The notes: generated by a model not told the origin, from the letters alone. A stretch of DNA of 64,000 nt from Deltaproteobacteria bacterium SG8_13 (GCA_001303025.1 LJNK01000007.1:17157-81156); one strand, 5' to 3'; shown: positions 18,578-29,367, numbered from the stretch's first letter. A program made the numbers and translations.

Positions 18578-19792
18578 ATGGGAGCTCTGACAAAGCTTTC
18601 CGTCGATGATTTGCAACTGGAAGGCACGCGTGTGCTGATGCGCGTGGACTTCAACGTACCGCTGGAAAACGGCAGGGTTTCCGACGACAAGCGGATCCGG
18701 GCGGCGCTGCCGACGATTCGGCGGATCATAGATGGAAATGGGCGGTTGATTCTCATGTCGCACCTGGGGCGCCCGGAGGGAAAGCGGGTGCCCGGGATGT
18801 CGCTCAGACCGTGTGCGGCAGTGCTCAGTGAACTGCTGGGCCAACCGGTTCGTTTTGCAGATGATTGCATCGGCGCGGACGTGGAGACGGCCGCGGCACA
18901 GCTGGACCAAAAGCAGGTGCTGCTGCTGGAGAACCTGCGATACTACCGGCAGGAAACCGAAAACGAGCGGGATTTTGCCGGCGCGCTTGCCAAGTTGGCC
19001 GATGTCTATGTGAACGATGCTTTCGGGACCGCTCACCGGGCGCATGCCTCCACCGAAGGTGTCACCCATTTTTTCGATCAGTGCGCGGCCGGCTACCTCA
19101 TGATCAAAGAGATCGAATACCTGGGGCGATCGCTGGAAAATCCGCGAAGACCATTTGTCGCCATTCTCGGCGGGGCGAAAATATCAGGGAAGATTGACGT
19201 CATTACCCATCTTCTGCCCATAGTGGATTACATACTGATCGGCGGTGGGATGACCTACACGTTCATGAAAGCCAAGGGGCTGGAGATCGGGGCATCGCTT
19301 CTGGAGGAAGACAAAATCGATACGGCCAGAGAGGTGATGGCCGAAGGAGGGGAGAAGATTGTTCTTCCGGTGGATTTTCTCGTATCCGATCATTTTGACT
19401 TCAAGAACCGAAAGGTGGGCAAGCTCAAGGAGGTCGCCTCCGATGCCATCCCGGCCGGTTGGGTCGGACTTGATATCGGCACGCGCTCCGTCGACCAGTT
19501 CCGCAAGGTGCTTCACCACGCCGGCACCGTGGTCTGGAACGGGCCGATGGGAGTATTCGAAATCAAGGAGACAGCCGGGGGCACCTTTGCGCTGGCTGCC
19601 ATTCTAGCGGAGCTCACCCGGCAGGGGGCCACCACGATCATCGGAGGCGGAGACTCGGCCTCCGCCGTGGCCCGGGCCGGTGTCGAAGAGAAGGTGTCCC
19701 ACGTGTCCACTGGAGGAGGGGCCTCGCTGGAGTTTTTAGAGGGCAAAATCCTGCCGGGAATCGCGGCGTTGACCGACAAGCTGCAAGGGTAA
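18578..19792 (+). CDS. pgk: Phosphoglycerate kinase
   Basis: 404 residues. N-terminal [14 protein letters not shown], then the SHLGRPEG substrate-binding motif and LLLENLRYY are diagnostic. The C-terminal nucleotide domain has [16 protein letters not shown] and the late GGGDSASA and [11 protein letters not shown] motifs. It makes ATP from 1,3-bisphosphoglycerate in glycolysis or the reverse. GAAGGAGG precedes the ATG. It follows gpmA closely and probably shares its transcript. Confidence 0.97.
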   Translation: MGALTKLSVDDLQLEGTRVLMRVDFNVPLENGRVSDDKRIRAALPTIRRIIDGNGRLILMSHLGRPEGKRVPGMSLRPCAAVLSELLGQPVRFADDCIGADVETAAAQLDQKQVLLLENLRYYRQETENERDFAGALAKLADVYVNDAFGTAHRAHASTEGVTHFFDQCAAGYLMIKEIEYLGRSLENPRRPFVAILGGAKISGKIDVITHLLPIVDYILIGGGMTYTFMKAKGLEIGASLLEEDKIDTAREVMAEGGEKIVLPVDFLVSDHFDFKNRKVGKLKEVASDAIPAGWVGLDIGTRSVDQFRKVLHHAGTVVWNGPMGVFEIKETAGGTFALAAILAELTRQGATTIIGGGDSASAVARAGVEEKVSHVSTGGGASLEFLEGKILPGIAALTDKLQG

Positions 19793-20020
19793 GTAATCAG
19801 GGAGAAAAAGTAAACGAACCGCGCCGACAGTCGATGGTTCCAGGCGCTTCGGCGAGCTGCCCTGTATCGGCTTGATCTCGACCCGGCCGGCAGCGCATCA
19901 CTTTCCGGACAGCACTGTGATGTAAAATCCGCTAAATGCCGCAACGACAGCGGCCGCCGAGCCGGCGCATGTCGTCCCAACTGTCCTGTGCATGTCCGGC
20001 AGATGCCTGTGGAGACAAAC

Positions 20021-21712
20021 ATGGGTGAATTCGATACCGTGAAATCTCTGCTGCACCGGATTTACGGTGAAAAACAAGGCCTGCGTGCACTGGCGCGCAT
20101 CTTGCCGCTGATCGAAAGCTTTCCGAGAAGATCGCGGAAGAAATCCGGATTTTTCTCCCAGGAAGACGTGGTGCTGATCACCTACGCCGATTCGCTGGTA
20201 AGAGCCGGTGAAGCGCCATTGAAGACCCTGCGCGGCTTTGCCGAAAGCCACCTCAAGGGCGTAGTTACCACCATTCATTTTCTCCCCTTTTTCCCGTGGT
20301 CTTCCGACGACGGCTTTTCCGTAAAAGACTTTCATCGCATCAATCCGGATCTGGGCACATGGGAAGACGTAAGCGCCATCGGCGGCGATTTTCAGCTCAT
20401 GTTTGACTATGTGGTCAATCACTTTTCCGCTGAAGGGGAGTGGTTCGCCAATTACCTGGCCGGGAAAAACGGCTTTACGGATTTCGCCATCGAAGTGGAT
20501 CCGTCCGCGGATCTGTCGATGGTGACGCGGCCGCGGTCTTTGCCGCTGCTGAGCGAATATCGAAAAGGCGACGGCAGCAGCGTACATCTGTGGACCACAT
20601 TCAGCGCCGATCAGATCGATTTTAACTTCAAAAGCCTCGATGTGCTGGAGAAGATGATCGAGGTTCTTCTGCTGTACGCCGAAAAGGGTGCCGGCATCCT
20701 TCGGCTGGACGCGATCGCCTACCTGTGGAAAGAGATCGGCACTTCCTGCATCCACCTTTCCCAGACCCACGACATGGTCAAGCTGTTTCGGGCGCTGCTC
20801 GACATCGTCGCCCCGGATGTGATGATTCTCACCGAAACCAACGTGCCTCAACCGGAGAATATCAGCTACTTCGGCAGCGGGCGGGATGAAGCCCAGATGG
20901 TCTACAATTTTACGCTGCCGCCGCTGCTGTTGTATGCGTTTGTCAAACAGGATGCGCGCCTTCTTTCCGAATGGGCCGCCGGCTTGAAGCTGGCATCCGA
21001 ATCCACCACCTTTTTCAATTTTACGGCCTCCCACGACGGCATCGGCGTGCGTCCACTGGAAGGAATTTTGCCCCGGAAAGAACTGGACACGCTGATCGAC
21101 TTCGTGCGCACCAACGGCGGTCAGGTCTCCACCAAGCGCAACCCGGACGGCAGCGACAGTCCTTACGAACTCAATATCACTTACGTGGACGCGATTCTTG
21201 CCGACCCGGCATCACAGCAGGCGGATAAATTCCTGGCCTCCCAGGCCGTTCAGTATGCACTGCCGGGTGTGCCGGCCACCTACATCCACAGCCTGCTCGG
21301 GTCCCGTAACTGGACCGCAGGCGCAGAACAGACCGGCCGGGCCAGAACCATCAACCGGGAAAAACTCGATGCGGATCAGGTACGCAGGGCATTGAACACC
21401 CCGGGCTCTTTTCGGGCCAGGATGTTTACTTCCTACCGCCACCTGATAAAAACCAGAAAACAACAGCCGGCCTTTCATCCCAATGCGGCGTTCGAGGTAT
21501 TGGATTTCCACCCGCAGCTGTTTATCATCCGGCGAGATGCCGCCGATCAGACGCTATGGGCCATCACGAACCTGTCGGGCGGGTCGAACCGTTGCGTGCT
21601 TTCCGACATCGGCATTTCCGGCCCGGTTATAGACGTGCTGTCCAATCAAACCATCGATACCCTGAGCCTGGAGCTGCAGCCCTACCAGTATGTCTGGCTC
21701 AGTCGCAGATGA
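20021..21712 (+). CDS. GH13 subfamily 18 sugar phosphorylase (sucrose/glucosylglycerate phosphorylase-like)
   Basis: 563 residues of alpha-amylase fold. Catalytic residues are visible: nucleophile Asp230 in RLDAIAY, acid/base Glu272 in LTETNVP, and the transition-state Asp339 in TASHDG. The early [16 protein letters not shown] and [14 protein letters not shown] blocks are typical of sucrose-phosphorylase-type GH13_18. These enzymes phosphorolyse alpha-glucosides (sucrose, glucosylglycerol, glucosylglycerate) to glucose 1-phosphate. Start 20021 was chosen because GGAG is 6 bp upstream. Lying between pgk and pgi, and with gpgS elsewhere in the window, a glucosylglycerate-type substrate is plausible but not proven. 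Confidence 0.85.
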   Translation: MGEFDTVKSLLHRIYGEKQGLRALARILPLIESFPRRSRKKSGFFSQEDVVLITYADSLVRAGEAPLKTLRGFAESHLKGVVTTIHFLPFFPWSSDDGFSVKDFHRINPDLGTWEDVSAIGGDFQLMFDYVVNHFSAEGEWFANYLAGKNGFTDFAIEVDPSADLSMVTRPRSLPLLSEYRKGDGSSVHLWTTFSADQIDFNFKSLDVLEKMIEVLLLYAEKGAGILRLDAIAYLWKEIGTSCIHLSQTHDMVKLFRALLDIVAPDVMILTETNVPQPENISYFGSGRDEAQMVYNFTLPPLLLYAFVKQDARLLSEWAAGLKLASESTTFFNFTASHDGIGVRPLEGILPRKELDTLIDFVRTNGGQVSTKRNPDGSDSPYELNITYVDAILADPASQQADKFLASQAVQYALPGVPATYIHSLLGSRNWTAGAEQTGRARTINREKLDADQVRRALNTPGSFRARMFTSYRHLIKTRKQQPAFHPNAAFEVLDFHPQLFIIRRDAADQTLWAITNLSGGSNRCVLSDIGISGPVIDVLSNQTIDTLSLELQPYQYVWLSRR

Positions 21713-21860
21713 GGGCTGCGGTCCGGGTCGATGGCGGTAAATGATGTGCCGTGGGGTTCGGCGGCGGGCATCTCGCTGACTTGCATCTGAAGGCAACAGC
21801 GAAGGGGCTTTTCATCCGGATGCCGGCAAAACAGCGCTCAACCTGGAAAGGGTTTGATCC

Positions 21861-23525
21861 ATGCTGAAAAAAATAGACCCCACCACCACCGACAGCTGGC
21901 GGAAGCTGTCCGATCACTTCGAAACGATCAAAGGCCTGCACATGCGGGACCTGTTCAGCCGGGATACCGATCGCTTCGACAGGTTTTCCATTCGCTTCGG
22001 AGACATACTGCTGGACTACTCCAAAAACCGGATTACGGCAGAGACGATGGCACTGCTGCTGAAGCTCGCCGAGGAGACCAAGCTGCGGCAGGCCATCGAA
22101 AGCATGTTCAACGGGGAAAAGATCAATCGCACCGAAGACCGGGCCGTGCTTCACACGGCACTGCGCAACCGGGCAAACACCCCCCTGTCGGTGGACGGCC
22201 GCGATGTCATGCCCGAAGTCAATGCGGTTCTCGAAAAGATGGCGGCTTTTTCCGAAAAAATAAGAAGCGGCCGGTGGAAAGGCTCTGGCGGAGAAAGCAT
22301 CACGGATATCGTCAACATCGGCATCGGCGGTTCGGATCTGGGGCCGGTCATGGTAACCGAGTGCCTGCGGCCGTATGCAGATCCGAACCTGCGGGTTCAC
22401 TTTGTCTCAAACGTCGACGCCACCCACATCAGCGAGACGCTGAAGCGGCTGCATCCCGGGCGCACCCTGTTCATGATCGCCTCCAAAACCTTCACCACCC
22501 AGGAAACCATGACCAATGCCTTTACCGCCCGACAGTGGTTTTTAGACCGGGGCGGACAGCAGGACCACGTCGCCAAACACTTTGTGGCCCTGTCCACCAA
22601 CTCCGAAAAGGTGGCAGCGTTCGGCATCGACCCGGACAACATGTTTGTATTCTGGGACTGGGTGGGTGGCCGCTACTCCCTCTGGTCGGCCATCGGACTT
22701 TCCATTGCCTGCTATGTCGGATTCGACCGTTTCGTCGAGCTGCTGCAGGGCGCCCACGAGATGGATATCCACTTTCGCCGGACCCCGTTTGAGGAGAACA
22801 TGCCGGTGATACTGGGATTGATCAGCATCTGGTACAACAACTTTTTCGGCACGGAGACAGAAGCCATCCTGGCGTATGATCAGTACATGCACCGGTTCGC
22901 GGCGTACTTTCAGCAGGGCAACATGGAAAGCAACGGCAAATCGACAGACCGCAGCGGTAAGAGGGTTTCCCACCAGACGGGGCCGATCATCTGGGGCGAG
23001 CCGGGCACCAACGGTCAACACGCCTTCTACCAGCTCGTTCACCAGGGGACCAAAATCATTCCGGCAGATTTTCTGGCTCCGGCCGTCAGCCATAATCCGG
23101 TCGGCGACCACCACAAGATTTTGCTGTCCAACTTTTTTGCCCAGACCGAGGCGCTGATGAACGGGAAAAGCGAGGCGGCAGTCGTCAGCGAGTTGAAGGC
23201 CGCCGGCAAAACCGATGAAGAAATTGTCGCCATCGCTCCCCACAAGGTTTTCGAAGGGAACCGGCCGACCAACTCGATTTTGTTCAAACAGCTGACCCCC
23301 GGCGTGCTGGGCAGCCTGATTGCCCTGTATGAACACAAGATCTTCGCACAAGGGGTGATCTGGAACATCTTCAGTTTTGACCAGTGGGGGGTCGAACTGG
23401 GCAAACAGCTGGCCGTCAGAATCTTGCCGGAGCTCGATGACGATGTGCCGGTAGCTTCTCATGATTGCTCCACCAACGGGCTGATCAATGCTTTTAAGAA
23501 GATGCGCAAGCGGTCGCGGAAATGA
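21861..23525 (+). CDS. pgi: Glucose-6-phosphate isomerase
   Basis: 554 residues. Shows [13 protein letters not shown], the [10 protein letters not shown] stretch, [14 protein letters not shown], the [11 protein letters not shown] signature, [18 protein letters not shown] and the C-terminal DQWGVELGK motif, all standard for PGI. It interconverts glucose 6-phosphate and fructose 6-phosphate. It follows the phosphorylase gene by 148 bp, so phosphorylase-derived glucose phosphate could enter glycolysis here (a phosphoglucomutase would be needed; none is in the window). Confidence 0.97.
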   Translation: MLKKIDPTTTDSWRKLSDHFETIKGLHMRDLFSRDTDRFDRFSIRFGDILLDYSKNRITAETMALLLKLAEETKLRQAIESMFNGEKINRTEDRAVLHTALRNRANTPLSVDGRDVMPEVNAVLEKMAAFSEKIRSGRWKGSGGESITDIVNIGIGGSDLGPVMVTECLRPYADPNLRVHFVSNVDATHISETLKRLHPGRTLFMIASKTFTTQETMTNAFTARQWFLDRGGQQDHVAKHFVALSTNSEKVAAFGIDPDNMFVFWDWVGGRYSLWSAIGLSIACYVGFDRFVELLQGAHEMDIHFRRTPFEENMPVILGLISIWYNNFFGTETEAILAYDQYMHRFAAYFQQGNMESNGKSTDRSGKRVSHQTGPIIWGEPGTNGQHAFYQLVHQGTKIIPADFLAPAVSHNPVGDHHKILLSNFFAQTEALMNGKSEAAVVSELKAAGKTDEEIVAIAPHKVFEGNRPTNSILFKQLTPGVLGSLIALYEHKIFAQGVIWNIFSFDQWGVELGKQLAVRILPELDDDVPVASHDCSTNGLINAFKKMRKRSRK

Positions 23526-23580
23526 AGATAACGAGCGCGATCGCGGGTAGCCATTCTGTGATACGGATAGGAGCCGGACA

Positions 23581-23964
23581 GTGACAAAACTCTTGTTGAT
23601 CGGCATGGGCGGATTTGTGGGAGCGGTGTTGCGCTATGCTGTCGGCGGCGTGGTGCAGAACCTTTCGAAGAGCATCGCCTTTCCGTACGGGACCATCGTG
23701 GTGAATGCCATCGGATGCTTTCTGATCGGTGGCCTGGCGTATCTGGCCGAAACCCGCAGCCTGTTTTCTGCCAACACCCGGATGTTTCTGTTCATCGGTG
23801 TGCTGGGTGCGTTTACGACCTTTTCGACATTTGCCAATGAGACCCTTGAGTTGATCCGCGGCAACAACAGCGGCTTTGCACTGCTGAATATCTTGCTGCA
23901 TTTTCTGCTGTGCATCAGTGCGGTAATCGTGGGGCGCTATGCTTCATCACTGCTATGGAGATAA
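23581..23964 (+). CDS. crcB: Fluoride channel FluC/CrcB
   Basis: 127 residues with four hydrophobic segments. GGFVGAVLRYAVGG, PYGTIVVNAIGCFLIGG and LGAFTTFSTFANE are the diagnostic Fluc motifs (fluoride-track Asn and Phe residues included). It forms a dual-topology dimeric fluoride exporter in the inner membrane. It starts at GTG with GGAG upstream. The DUF190 gene follows 6 bp after its stop, a common pairing. I could not find a fluoride riboswitch in the 55 bp before it. Confidence 0.93.
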   Translation: MTKLLLIGMGGFVGAVLRYAVGGVVQNLSKSIAFPYGTIVVNAIGCFLIGGLAYLAETRSLFSANTRMFLFIGVLGAFTTFSTFANETLELIRGNNSGFALLNILLHFLLCISAVIVGRYASSLLWR

Positions 23965-23970
23965 TAAACT

Positions 23971-24342
23971 ATGATCGCCAAACAGGGGTATCTGCTGCGT
24001 ATCATGATCGGTGAGAGCGACAGGCGAGAGGGACGGCCGCTTTATGAATGGATCGTTTTGAAGGCCAAGACCGAGGGTCTGGCCGGCGCTACGGTCTTCC
24101 GCGGCATGATGGGATTCGGGGCCAGCAGCCGCATTCACACATCCAAAATCCTGCGCCTGTCCGAGGATCTGCCTATCCTGGTCGAGATAGTGGATGTTCG
24201 CGAAAAACTGGAAACGTTCATGAAACTGATCGACGGCAGCATCACCAGCGGTCTGGCAACCCTGGAAAAAGCCGAAATCCATTTCTACCGCAGCGGAAAC
24301 GAAAACGATCGGCAGGCTTCTGCAGCAAAGGACAACCAGTAA
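23971..24342 (+). CDS. DUF190 family protein
   Basis: 123 residues. LRIMIGESDRREGRPLYEWIV, then GLAGATVFRGMMGFG and LPILVEIVD are the family core, a ferredoxin/PII-like fold. Family members are usually found beside crcB and are thought to modulate fluoride export or resistance. Tight spacing (6 bp) to crcB supports co-expression. A direct biochemical role is not established. Confidence 0.87.
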   Translation: MIAKQGYLLRIMIGESDRREGRPLYEWIVLKAKTEGLAGATVFRGMMGFGASSRIHTSKILRLSEDLPILVEIVDVREKLETFMKLIDGSITSGLATLEKAEIHFYRSGNENDRQASAAKDNQ

Positions 24343-24428
24343 TCCGTTTCGGCAAGCATGCCCGAGGGCCACGATCGACGCCGGCGGGTATTCGCCTTCT
24401 GTTGATTTGAGCGTTGCAACTTCGCGTA

Positions 24429-25601
24429 TTAGAAGCGGAAGATCATTGCCAGGGAGGTGGTGAACTTGTTGTCACCCACCGCCGGGTCCGGGTTGTTGTC
24501 GTTTTCCTCCCGGATGCGCAGCCGCAGGGCCAGCGGATCGTATATCGGCACGGCAAAATCGATCATCCAGCGAAACAGCCAGTTTCGGCCCGGATCGGAT
24601 AGTTCGGGCATATAAAGCGCCTCTCCGGACAGAGCCATTCCGTTACTGAATTCATACAGGCCTTCGATGCCGACATAGGCACTGGTATAGGAGATTGGCC
24701 CGAACCCGATGAACTCCTCGCTTACGTAGCCGATGCCGATGGGAAACAACAGCCTGCGGTTCTCTTTATCAACCAATCGATATCCGATGCCTGCGGCCGG
24801 GTAGGTGCGACTTTCGATCAGGCGCGGGAGGTCGCGTTCTGCCGCCGGGCGGATGAAAAGATAAACCTTTCTGGAAACATCAACTTCGCCCAGCAGATAC
24901 GTGTCGAACTCGTCCTTGGTGGTCCTTTCGGGTGTGTCGACGGTCTTTTCGATTTCATAGGCGTATCGGAAGCCGAAAACAAAACGGGTGGGTCGCTTGC
25001 GCCGGGCCATTGACAGACCGATTTCGAGTTTGCGCTTCTCCACGGCACCCTGCTCATAATTGACGCCAAGACTCAGGTCGGCATTCCAGTGGCGACAATC
25101 GGTCCTCAGACGGGTCCACCGGGAACCGTAGTAATCCCTGGCCAGCACGCAGACCTGGATTCCTTCCACCGGGACGTGGATGATGGTCGACGGGCTGTCG
25201 CCGATCAACAGACGATTGTCCCTGAAACCGAGCAGACGGCCGACGGCTTCGTTGTCCTCGCCGTAAACAATCCGGAAGGCGGACCGGGAGGACACCCCCT
25301 CAAGATCGGTGTAGGCGGTCGTGATTTCTCCCTTCCCGAATTCACTTCGATAGGTGACTCCTGAAGCATCGAATCGAATGATGCGAACATTCAGGATCTG
25401 GTCTTTCACCATGATCTGGTCGGGGACCGGGTCCTCGACCGGCTGCGCATCGACCGGATGAACCGCTTCGCCCAGCAGCAACAGCCCAGCCGCAATTCCG
25501 ATCCGGCAGGCGGCGGCGAGCAACCCTGTGATGCTTCCGGGTGGTTTCACCCAACGGGCATCCGCGGACTGCCATACCGGCATGTGCATATGCTTTTCCA
25601 T
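24429..25601 (-). CDS. DUF481 (YdiY-like) outer-membrane beta-barrel protein
   Basis: About 390 residues. It has an N-terminal hydrophobic signal (about 28-45, ending VDAQ), then a small beta domain with ITTAYTDLEGVSS and RLLGFRDNRLLIG, as in DUF481 proteins. A long series of alternating amphipathic strands follows and it ends in Phe (AMIFRF), the classical outer-membrane insertion signal. I took ATG 25601; a GTG 3 bp upstream and an ATG at 25589 are alternatives and no start has a strong ribosome site. Function unknown. Confidence 0.78.
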   Translation of the reverse strand: MEKHMHMPVWQSADARWVKPPGSITGLLAAACRIGIAAGLLLLGEAVHPVDAQPVEDPVPDQIMVKDQILNVRIIRFDASGVTYRSEFGKGEITTAYTDLEGVSSRSAFRIVYGEDNEAVGRLLGFRDNRLLIGDSPSTIIHVPVEGIQVCVLARDYYGSRWTRLRTDCRHWNADLSLGVNYEQGAVEKRKLEIGLSMARRKRPTRFVFGFRYAYEIEKTVDTPERTTKDEFDTYLLGEVDVSRKVYLFIRPAAERDLPRLIESRTYPAAGIGYRLVDKENRRLLFPIGIGYVSEEFIGFGPISYTSAYVGIEGLYEFSNGMALSGEALYMPELSDPGRNWLFRWMIDFAVPIYDPLALRLRIREENDNNPDPAVGDNKFTTSLAMIFRF

Positions 25602-25760
25602 CACTCACGCAATGAAGTAATAAAGAGAATTCCCGACGTCAAGGGGCCGTGGTGCAGCAGCTGATGGATCGGACCGGTTAGACGGGCTGCGCTGCTTGTG
25701 TCGAAAGCAGGAAGCAGAGCCGGTTAATTTCTGTCCCGCCCTGATAGGAGTGAAGGGCGA

Positions 25761-27077
25761 TCAATGCTTCATCAGGGCGTCGGCAATGGCTTCGAACCCC
25801 CGGAAGGTATTTATGGCCATCTTCTCGTCGAACGGCTGGGGTGAGCTCGACAGCTTGACGATGACCACTTTCGCCTTTGGATCGATCCAGAGGTGCTGGC
25901 CGTGATTGCCGGTGCTGAAATAAGCGCCGTGCTCATTTCCGGTAGTATGCCAGTGGCTGCGGTAACGGCCGGCGGGAAACACACCTGCCCACCGGCCCGG
26001 TGAGCCGGTCGAATCATTGGTCTTGGAGCGGAAACCGGCAATCCATTCCGCAGGAACGATTTGCCGGCCGTTGAAAAATCCTTCCTGCAGATACATTTGG
26101 CCGAAACGGGCCAGGTCCCGCAGGGTGGCGCAGAACCCGGCAGCGGCGAATGCCGTCCCCAGCGGATCCAGGGTGATGTAAGCGTCGTGCTCGGCACCCA
26201 GCTTGGACCAGATGTCGCGGCTGATCGCATCCGGCAGATGGATATTGGCCGTGCGCTCGATGATCCATCCCAGCGCGCACGTATTGGCCGGGTCGTGTCG
26301 AAATGCCTGTCCGTGGCTGCCACTTTTTTGAAGCGACTGTAAAAATGCGTAAACCCCCTCCGGTTTGCCGGACGGGGTTTTCCGCCAGCCGGCGGCGATC
26401 TCGTGCTGGCGCCGGTGCTCCGGTACGGCCGCCTCTTCCTGCCTGTGCGGCAGTGCCACCTGCATATCGAGCACGAGCTGCACGGTTGCATCACCGAAAG
26501 CAGAGGCCCGCAGCTCCGGGACGTACTCTACGACCCGGGTGGCCGGATGGAGCCGTCCGCGCTTGACGGCCATACCCGCCACAGATCCGATCAGCGCCTC
26601 GGACAGCGATGCGGCCAGGTGCTTGGTGTCGGGCCGCATGCCGTTGAAATACTGCTCACTGATGATCTTGCCCTTACGAAGAACGATAAATGCGTCGGTG
26701 TATGTGCTGCGGAGCATGTCATAGACGGTCATCGGGTTGCCGTCCACATCTTCGAAGGTCAGCACGCTCAGAACGATCGGCAGGCGTTTCAGACGGGCAA
26801 TCGATCCGGTGCCGCGGCTCACATGGGCGGTGGGCAAGAGCTCGCTGACATGCTGAAAAGCCCATCGGTTATAGGGGGAATCGAGCCAGTTGTCCAGGTC
26901 GATCCGTTTTTGCGGTGGAACCGGAAATCCGGTCATCAGGCCGGTTACGTTTTCTTCTTCGTAGACGGAAATCCCCAGGTTTGACTGTGCGTTGACACGA
27001 GCATGGTAACGGCTGCAACCCGCCATGAGCGTTGTACACAGAAACAGGCACATCAGCGGTGTAACCAAGGATTTCAT
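25761..27077 (-). CDS. Serine hydrolase (class C beta-lactamase/6-aminohexanoate hydrolase fold) lipoprotein, active site degenerate
   Basis: 438 residues with lipobox LMAGC (Cys21). The fold is recognised from TDAFIVLRKGKIISEQYF, the long helix after the nucleophile region, VEYVPEL, the AAGWRKTPSGKPEGVY stretch and GRWAGVFPAGRY near the end. The expected S-x-x-K is S157-L-S-E160: Lys is replaced by Glu. The later Tyr motif reads HDPAN (His261 instead of Tyr). Two of three catalytic residues are therefore absent. The Met at 27077 has AAAGGA upstream. Probably a binding protein or a fast-diverging hydrolase; substrate unknown. Confidence 0.82.
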   Translation of the reverse strand: MKSLVTPLMCLFLCTTLMAGCSRYHARVNAQSNLGISVYEEENVTGLMTGFPVPPQKRIDLDNWLDSPYNRWAFQHVSELLPTAHVSRGTGSIARLKRLPIVLSVLTFEDVDGNPMTVYDMLRSTYTDAFIVLRKGKIISEQYFNGMRPDTKHLAASLSEALIGSVAGMAVKRGRLHPATRVVEYVPELRASAFGDATVQLVLDMQVALPHRQEEAAVPEHRRQHEIAAGWRKTPSGKPEGVYAFLQSLQKSGSHGQAFRHDPANTCALGWIIERTANIHLPDAISRDIWSKLGAEHDAYITLDPLGTAFAAAGFCATLRDLARFGQMYLQEGFFNGRQIVPAEWIAGFRSKTNDSTGSPGRWAGVFPAGRYRSHWHTTGNEHGAYFSTGNHGQHLWIDPKAKVVIVKLSSSPQPFDEKMAINTFRGFEAIADALMKH

Positions 27078-27342
27078 CGCACGTCCTTTCTTCCGTATGA
27101 ACGTCCAGGCGAAACGGCAGAACTGCGGTACTGCTGCAGCGCAAAGTATACGGATGTAGCCTAACACAATTTATAAGGGATGCAACCGAAAGTTTGCGCG
27201 GCCGTGGCACCCAGCCGACTTGACGAACGCGGTCAATCGACGTATGAAGGGGGACTGCTGGAAACGTGCTTCAGAAGGTGCGGATGATCCGTGCTGACGG
27301 GGCATCCACGCAGCGAGCAGTGATAGAGGAAACCGGGCCAAC

Positions 27343-28467
27343 GTGAGAGCGATTTCATTCCAACAATCTTCGGAGGAAACATTACTGCTGAAGCTGTCCG
27401 GTCCCTGGAAGCTCGGCAGTGACTTGCCAACCGTTGAAGATGTCGCGGGTCGAATCGCGTCCGGCAGACGGGTTCGCAAGGTTGCATTCGATGCCGAGGA
27501 TTTGGGAAATTGGGACGCCGGACTGTTGACGTTTCTTGTCAAAGTGCGGGATCTGTGCCGGCAAAAGAACATCGAGCTCGACAGCCGGGGCCTGCCGGAA
27601 GGGGTTCACCGGCTACTGGGCCTGGCTTCCGCGGTTCCCGAAATAAAAGACACCGGAAAAAATCAAGTCCGGGAGCGCTGGTTCGCACGTGTGGGCGATC
27701 GGACGATCGAAGCGGTTCGCGCCTCCCGGGAGGTATTGGAATTCATCGGGGATGCGACACTGACACTTGCCAAACTGGCAGGGGGGCGAGTGCGCATGCG
27801 CCGATCGGATCTGCTGCTGATCATCCAGCAGTGTGGGGCCGATGCGCTGCCGATCGTAACGCTCATCAGTGCGCTGATCGGTTTGATACTGGCCTTTGTC
27901 GGTGCGGTGCAGCTCAAATTATTCGGCGCCGAGATTTACATCGCCAGTTTGGTGGCCATCGGCATGACCCGGGAGATGGGCGCAATGATGGCCGCCATCA
28001 TCATGGCGGGCCGCACCGGAGCCGCCTTTGCCGCTGAGCTCGGCACCATGCAGGTGAACGAAGAGATCGATGCCCTCAAGACCCTGGGGGTGTCACCGAT
28101 GGAATTTCTGGTGTTGCCACGGATGCTGGCACTGGTGCTGATGATGCCGCTGCTGGCCGTCTATGCGGACCTGGTAGGAATACTCGGCGGAATGGCCGTC
28201 GGGGTGGGTGCATTCGACATTACCTTGACCCAGTATGCAGAACAGACGCAATTAGCGCTGAACACGCGCCATATACTGATAGGCGTGGTAAAAGCAGGCG
28301 TGTTCGGTATCATCATCGCCGTTTCCGGCTGCCTGCGGGGAATGCAGTGCGGTCGCAGCGCCACGCAGGTCGGATATGCGGCGACATCGGCGGTGGTGAC
28401 CGCCATCGTCTGGATCATCGTGGCAGACGGTCTGTTTGCGGTGATCACCAACGTGCTGAAGATATAA
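27343..28467 (+). CDS. MlaE-family lipid ABC transporter permease with N-terminal STAS-like domain
   Basis: 374 residues. About 1-110 resembles a STAS/MlaB-type domain (LLLKLSGPWKLG, VRKVAFDAEDLGNWDAG). The rest is MlaE: five TM helices with VAIGMTREMGAMMAA, GRTGAAFAAELGTMQVNEEIDAL and the LGVSPMEFLVLPRM block. It is the inner-membrane permease of an MCE-type phospholipid transporter. GTG start at 27343 with GAGGAAA upstream. MlaF- and MCE-type genes follow. Confidence 0.92.
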   Translation: MRAISFQQSSEETLLLKLSGPWKLGSDLPTVEDVAGRIASGRRVRKVAFDAEDLGNWDAGLLTFLVKVRDLCRQKNIELDSRGLPEGVHRLLGLASAVPEIKDTGKNQVRERWFARVGDRTIEAVRASREVLEFIGDATLTLAKLAGGRVRMRRSDLLLIIQQCGADALPIVTLISALIGLILAFVGAVQLKLFGAEIYIASLVAIGMTREMGAMMAAIIMAGRTGAAFAAELGTMQVNEEIDALKTLGVSPMEFLVLPRMLALVLMMPLLAVYADLVGILGGMAVGVGAFDITLTQYAEQTQLALNTRHILIGVVKAGVFGIIIAVSGCLRGMQCGRSATQVGYAATSAVVTAIVWIIVADGLFAVITNVLKI

Positions 28468-28549
28468 CCGGCAGTACGGGCCGACACCGAGCCGCGCAGT
28501 TCACCCCGGTGGCGAGGATAGCGACCCTGAAGCAAAACCGGCGCCAAAA

Positions 28550-29305
28550 ATGAATCGAAGCGCATCCCACATCGGCGTTCGCAACCTCACCATAGCATAC
28601 GGTGACTTCGTGGTGATGCGGGATTTGAACTTTACCATCAACCGGGGGGATGTCTTCATCATCATGGGCGGTAGCGGTTGCGGCAAGTCTACCCTGATGA
28701 AGGTTTTGATCGGCTTGAAATCGCCGGCCACCGGCCAGGTTTTTTATAACGACAAGAGCCTGTGGGAAATCGATCCGACCGATCGGCAGCAGATCATGCA
28801 GCGCTTCGGGATTCTCTACCAAAGCGGCGCACTGTGGAGCTCGATGACACTGGCCCAGAACGTGGGCCTGCCGTTGGAGCTTTACACAGGACTGGCAGCC
28901 GGTGAAATCCATGACCTTGTCTCCCTGAAACTTTCTCTGGTCGGCCTGGCCGGTTTTGAGGAGTTTTACCCGTCGGAGATCAGCGGTGGCATGCGCAAGC
29001 GTGCCGGCCTGGCCCGGGCCATGGCGCTCGATCCGGAAGTCCTTTTTTTTGACGAACCGTCTGCCGGCCTCGACCCGGTCAGTGCCCGGCGCCTCGACGA
29101 TCTGATTCTGGAGCTTCGCGAGAGCTTGGGGACCACGGTTGTCGTGGTGACCCACGAACTGGCCAGCCTGTTTGCCATCGGCAACAACTCGGTTTTTCTC
29201 GATCCGGAGACCCGCACGATGATCGCCAGCGGAGACCCGAAACAGTTGCTGGCCGAAAGCCCGGACCCGAAGGTGCGCCGCTTTCTGACCCGAGGGGAAG
29301 AATGA
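28550..29305 (+). CDS. MlaF-family ABC transporter ATP-binding protein
   Basis: 251 residues. Walker A GGSGCGKST (40-48), Q-loop near QSGALWSSMT, signature SGGMRKRAGLARAM, Walker B VLFFDEPSAGLDP and the H-loop VTHE are all intact. The SGGMRKR signature variant is characteristic of MlaF. It powers the lipid transporter together with the neighbouring MlaE- and MlaD-like genes. Ribosome site is weak. Confidence 0.94.
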   Translation: MNRSASHIGVRNLTIAYGDFVVMRDLNFTINRGDVFIIMGGSGCGKSTLMKVLIGLKSPATGQVFYNDKSLWEIDPTDRQQIMQRFGILYQSGALWSSMTLAQNVGLPLELYTGLAAGEIHDLVSLKLSLVGLAGFEEFYPSEISGGMRKRAGLARAMALDPEVLFFDEPSAGLDPVSARRLDDLILELRESLGTTVVVVTHELASLFAIGNNSVFLDPETRTMIASGDPKQLLAESPDPKVRRFLTRGEE

Positions 29306-29367
29306 AGAGCGATCCGGATCTCAGCGGTTAACCGCCTCACACGTAACCCAAACCATGGTGTGAAAAT

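Noticed and set aside
23526..23580. Fluoride riboswitch before crcB
   Set aside because: The 55-bp gap is too short and I could not see the conserved fluoride-aptamer elements; none was seen upstream of pgi either.
25761..27077. Frameshift or decay as an explanation for the changed active site of the serine-hydrolase homologue
   Set aside because: Sequence on both sides of the S-x-x-E position stays in frame with the family pattern, and both start signal and lipobox are intact; other frames do not restore a Lys motif.
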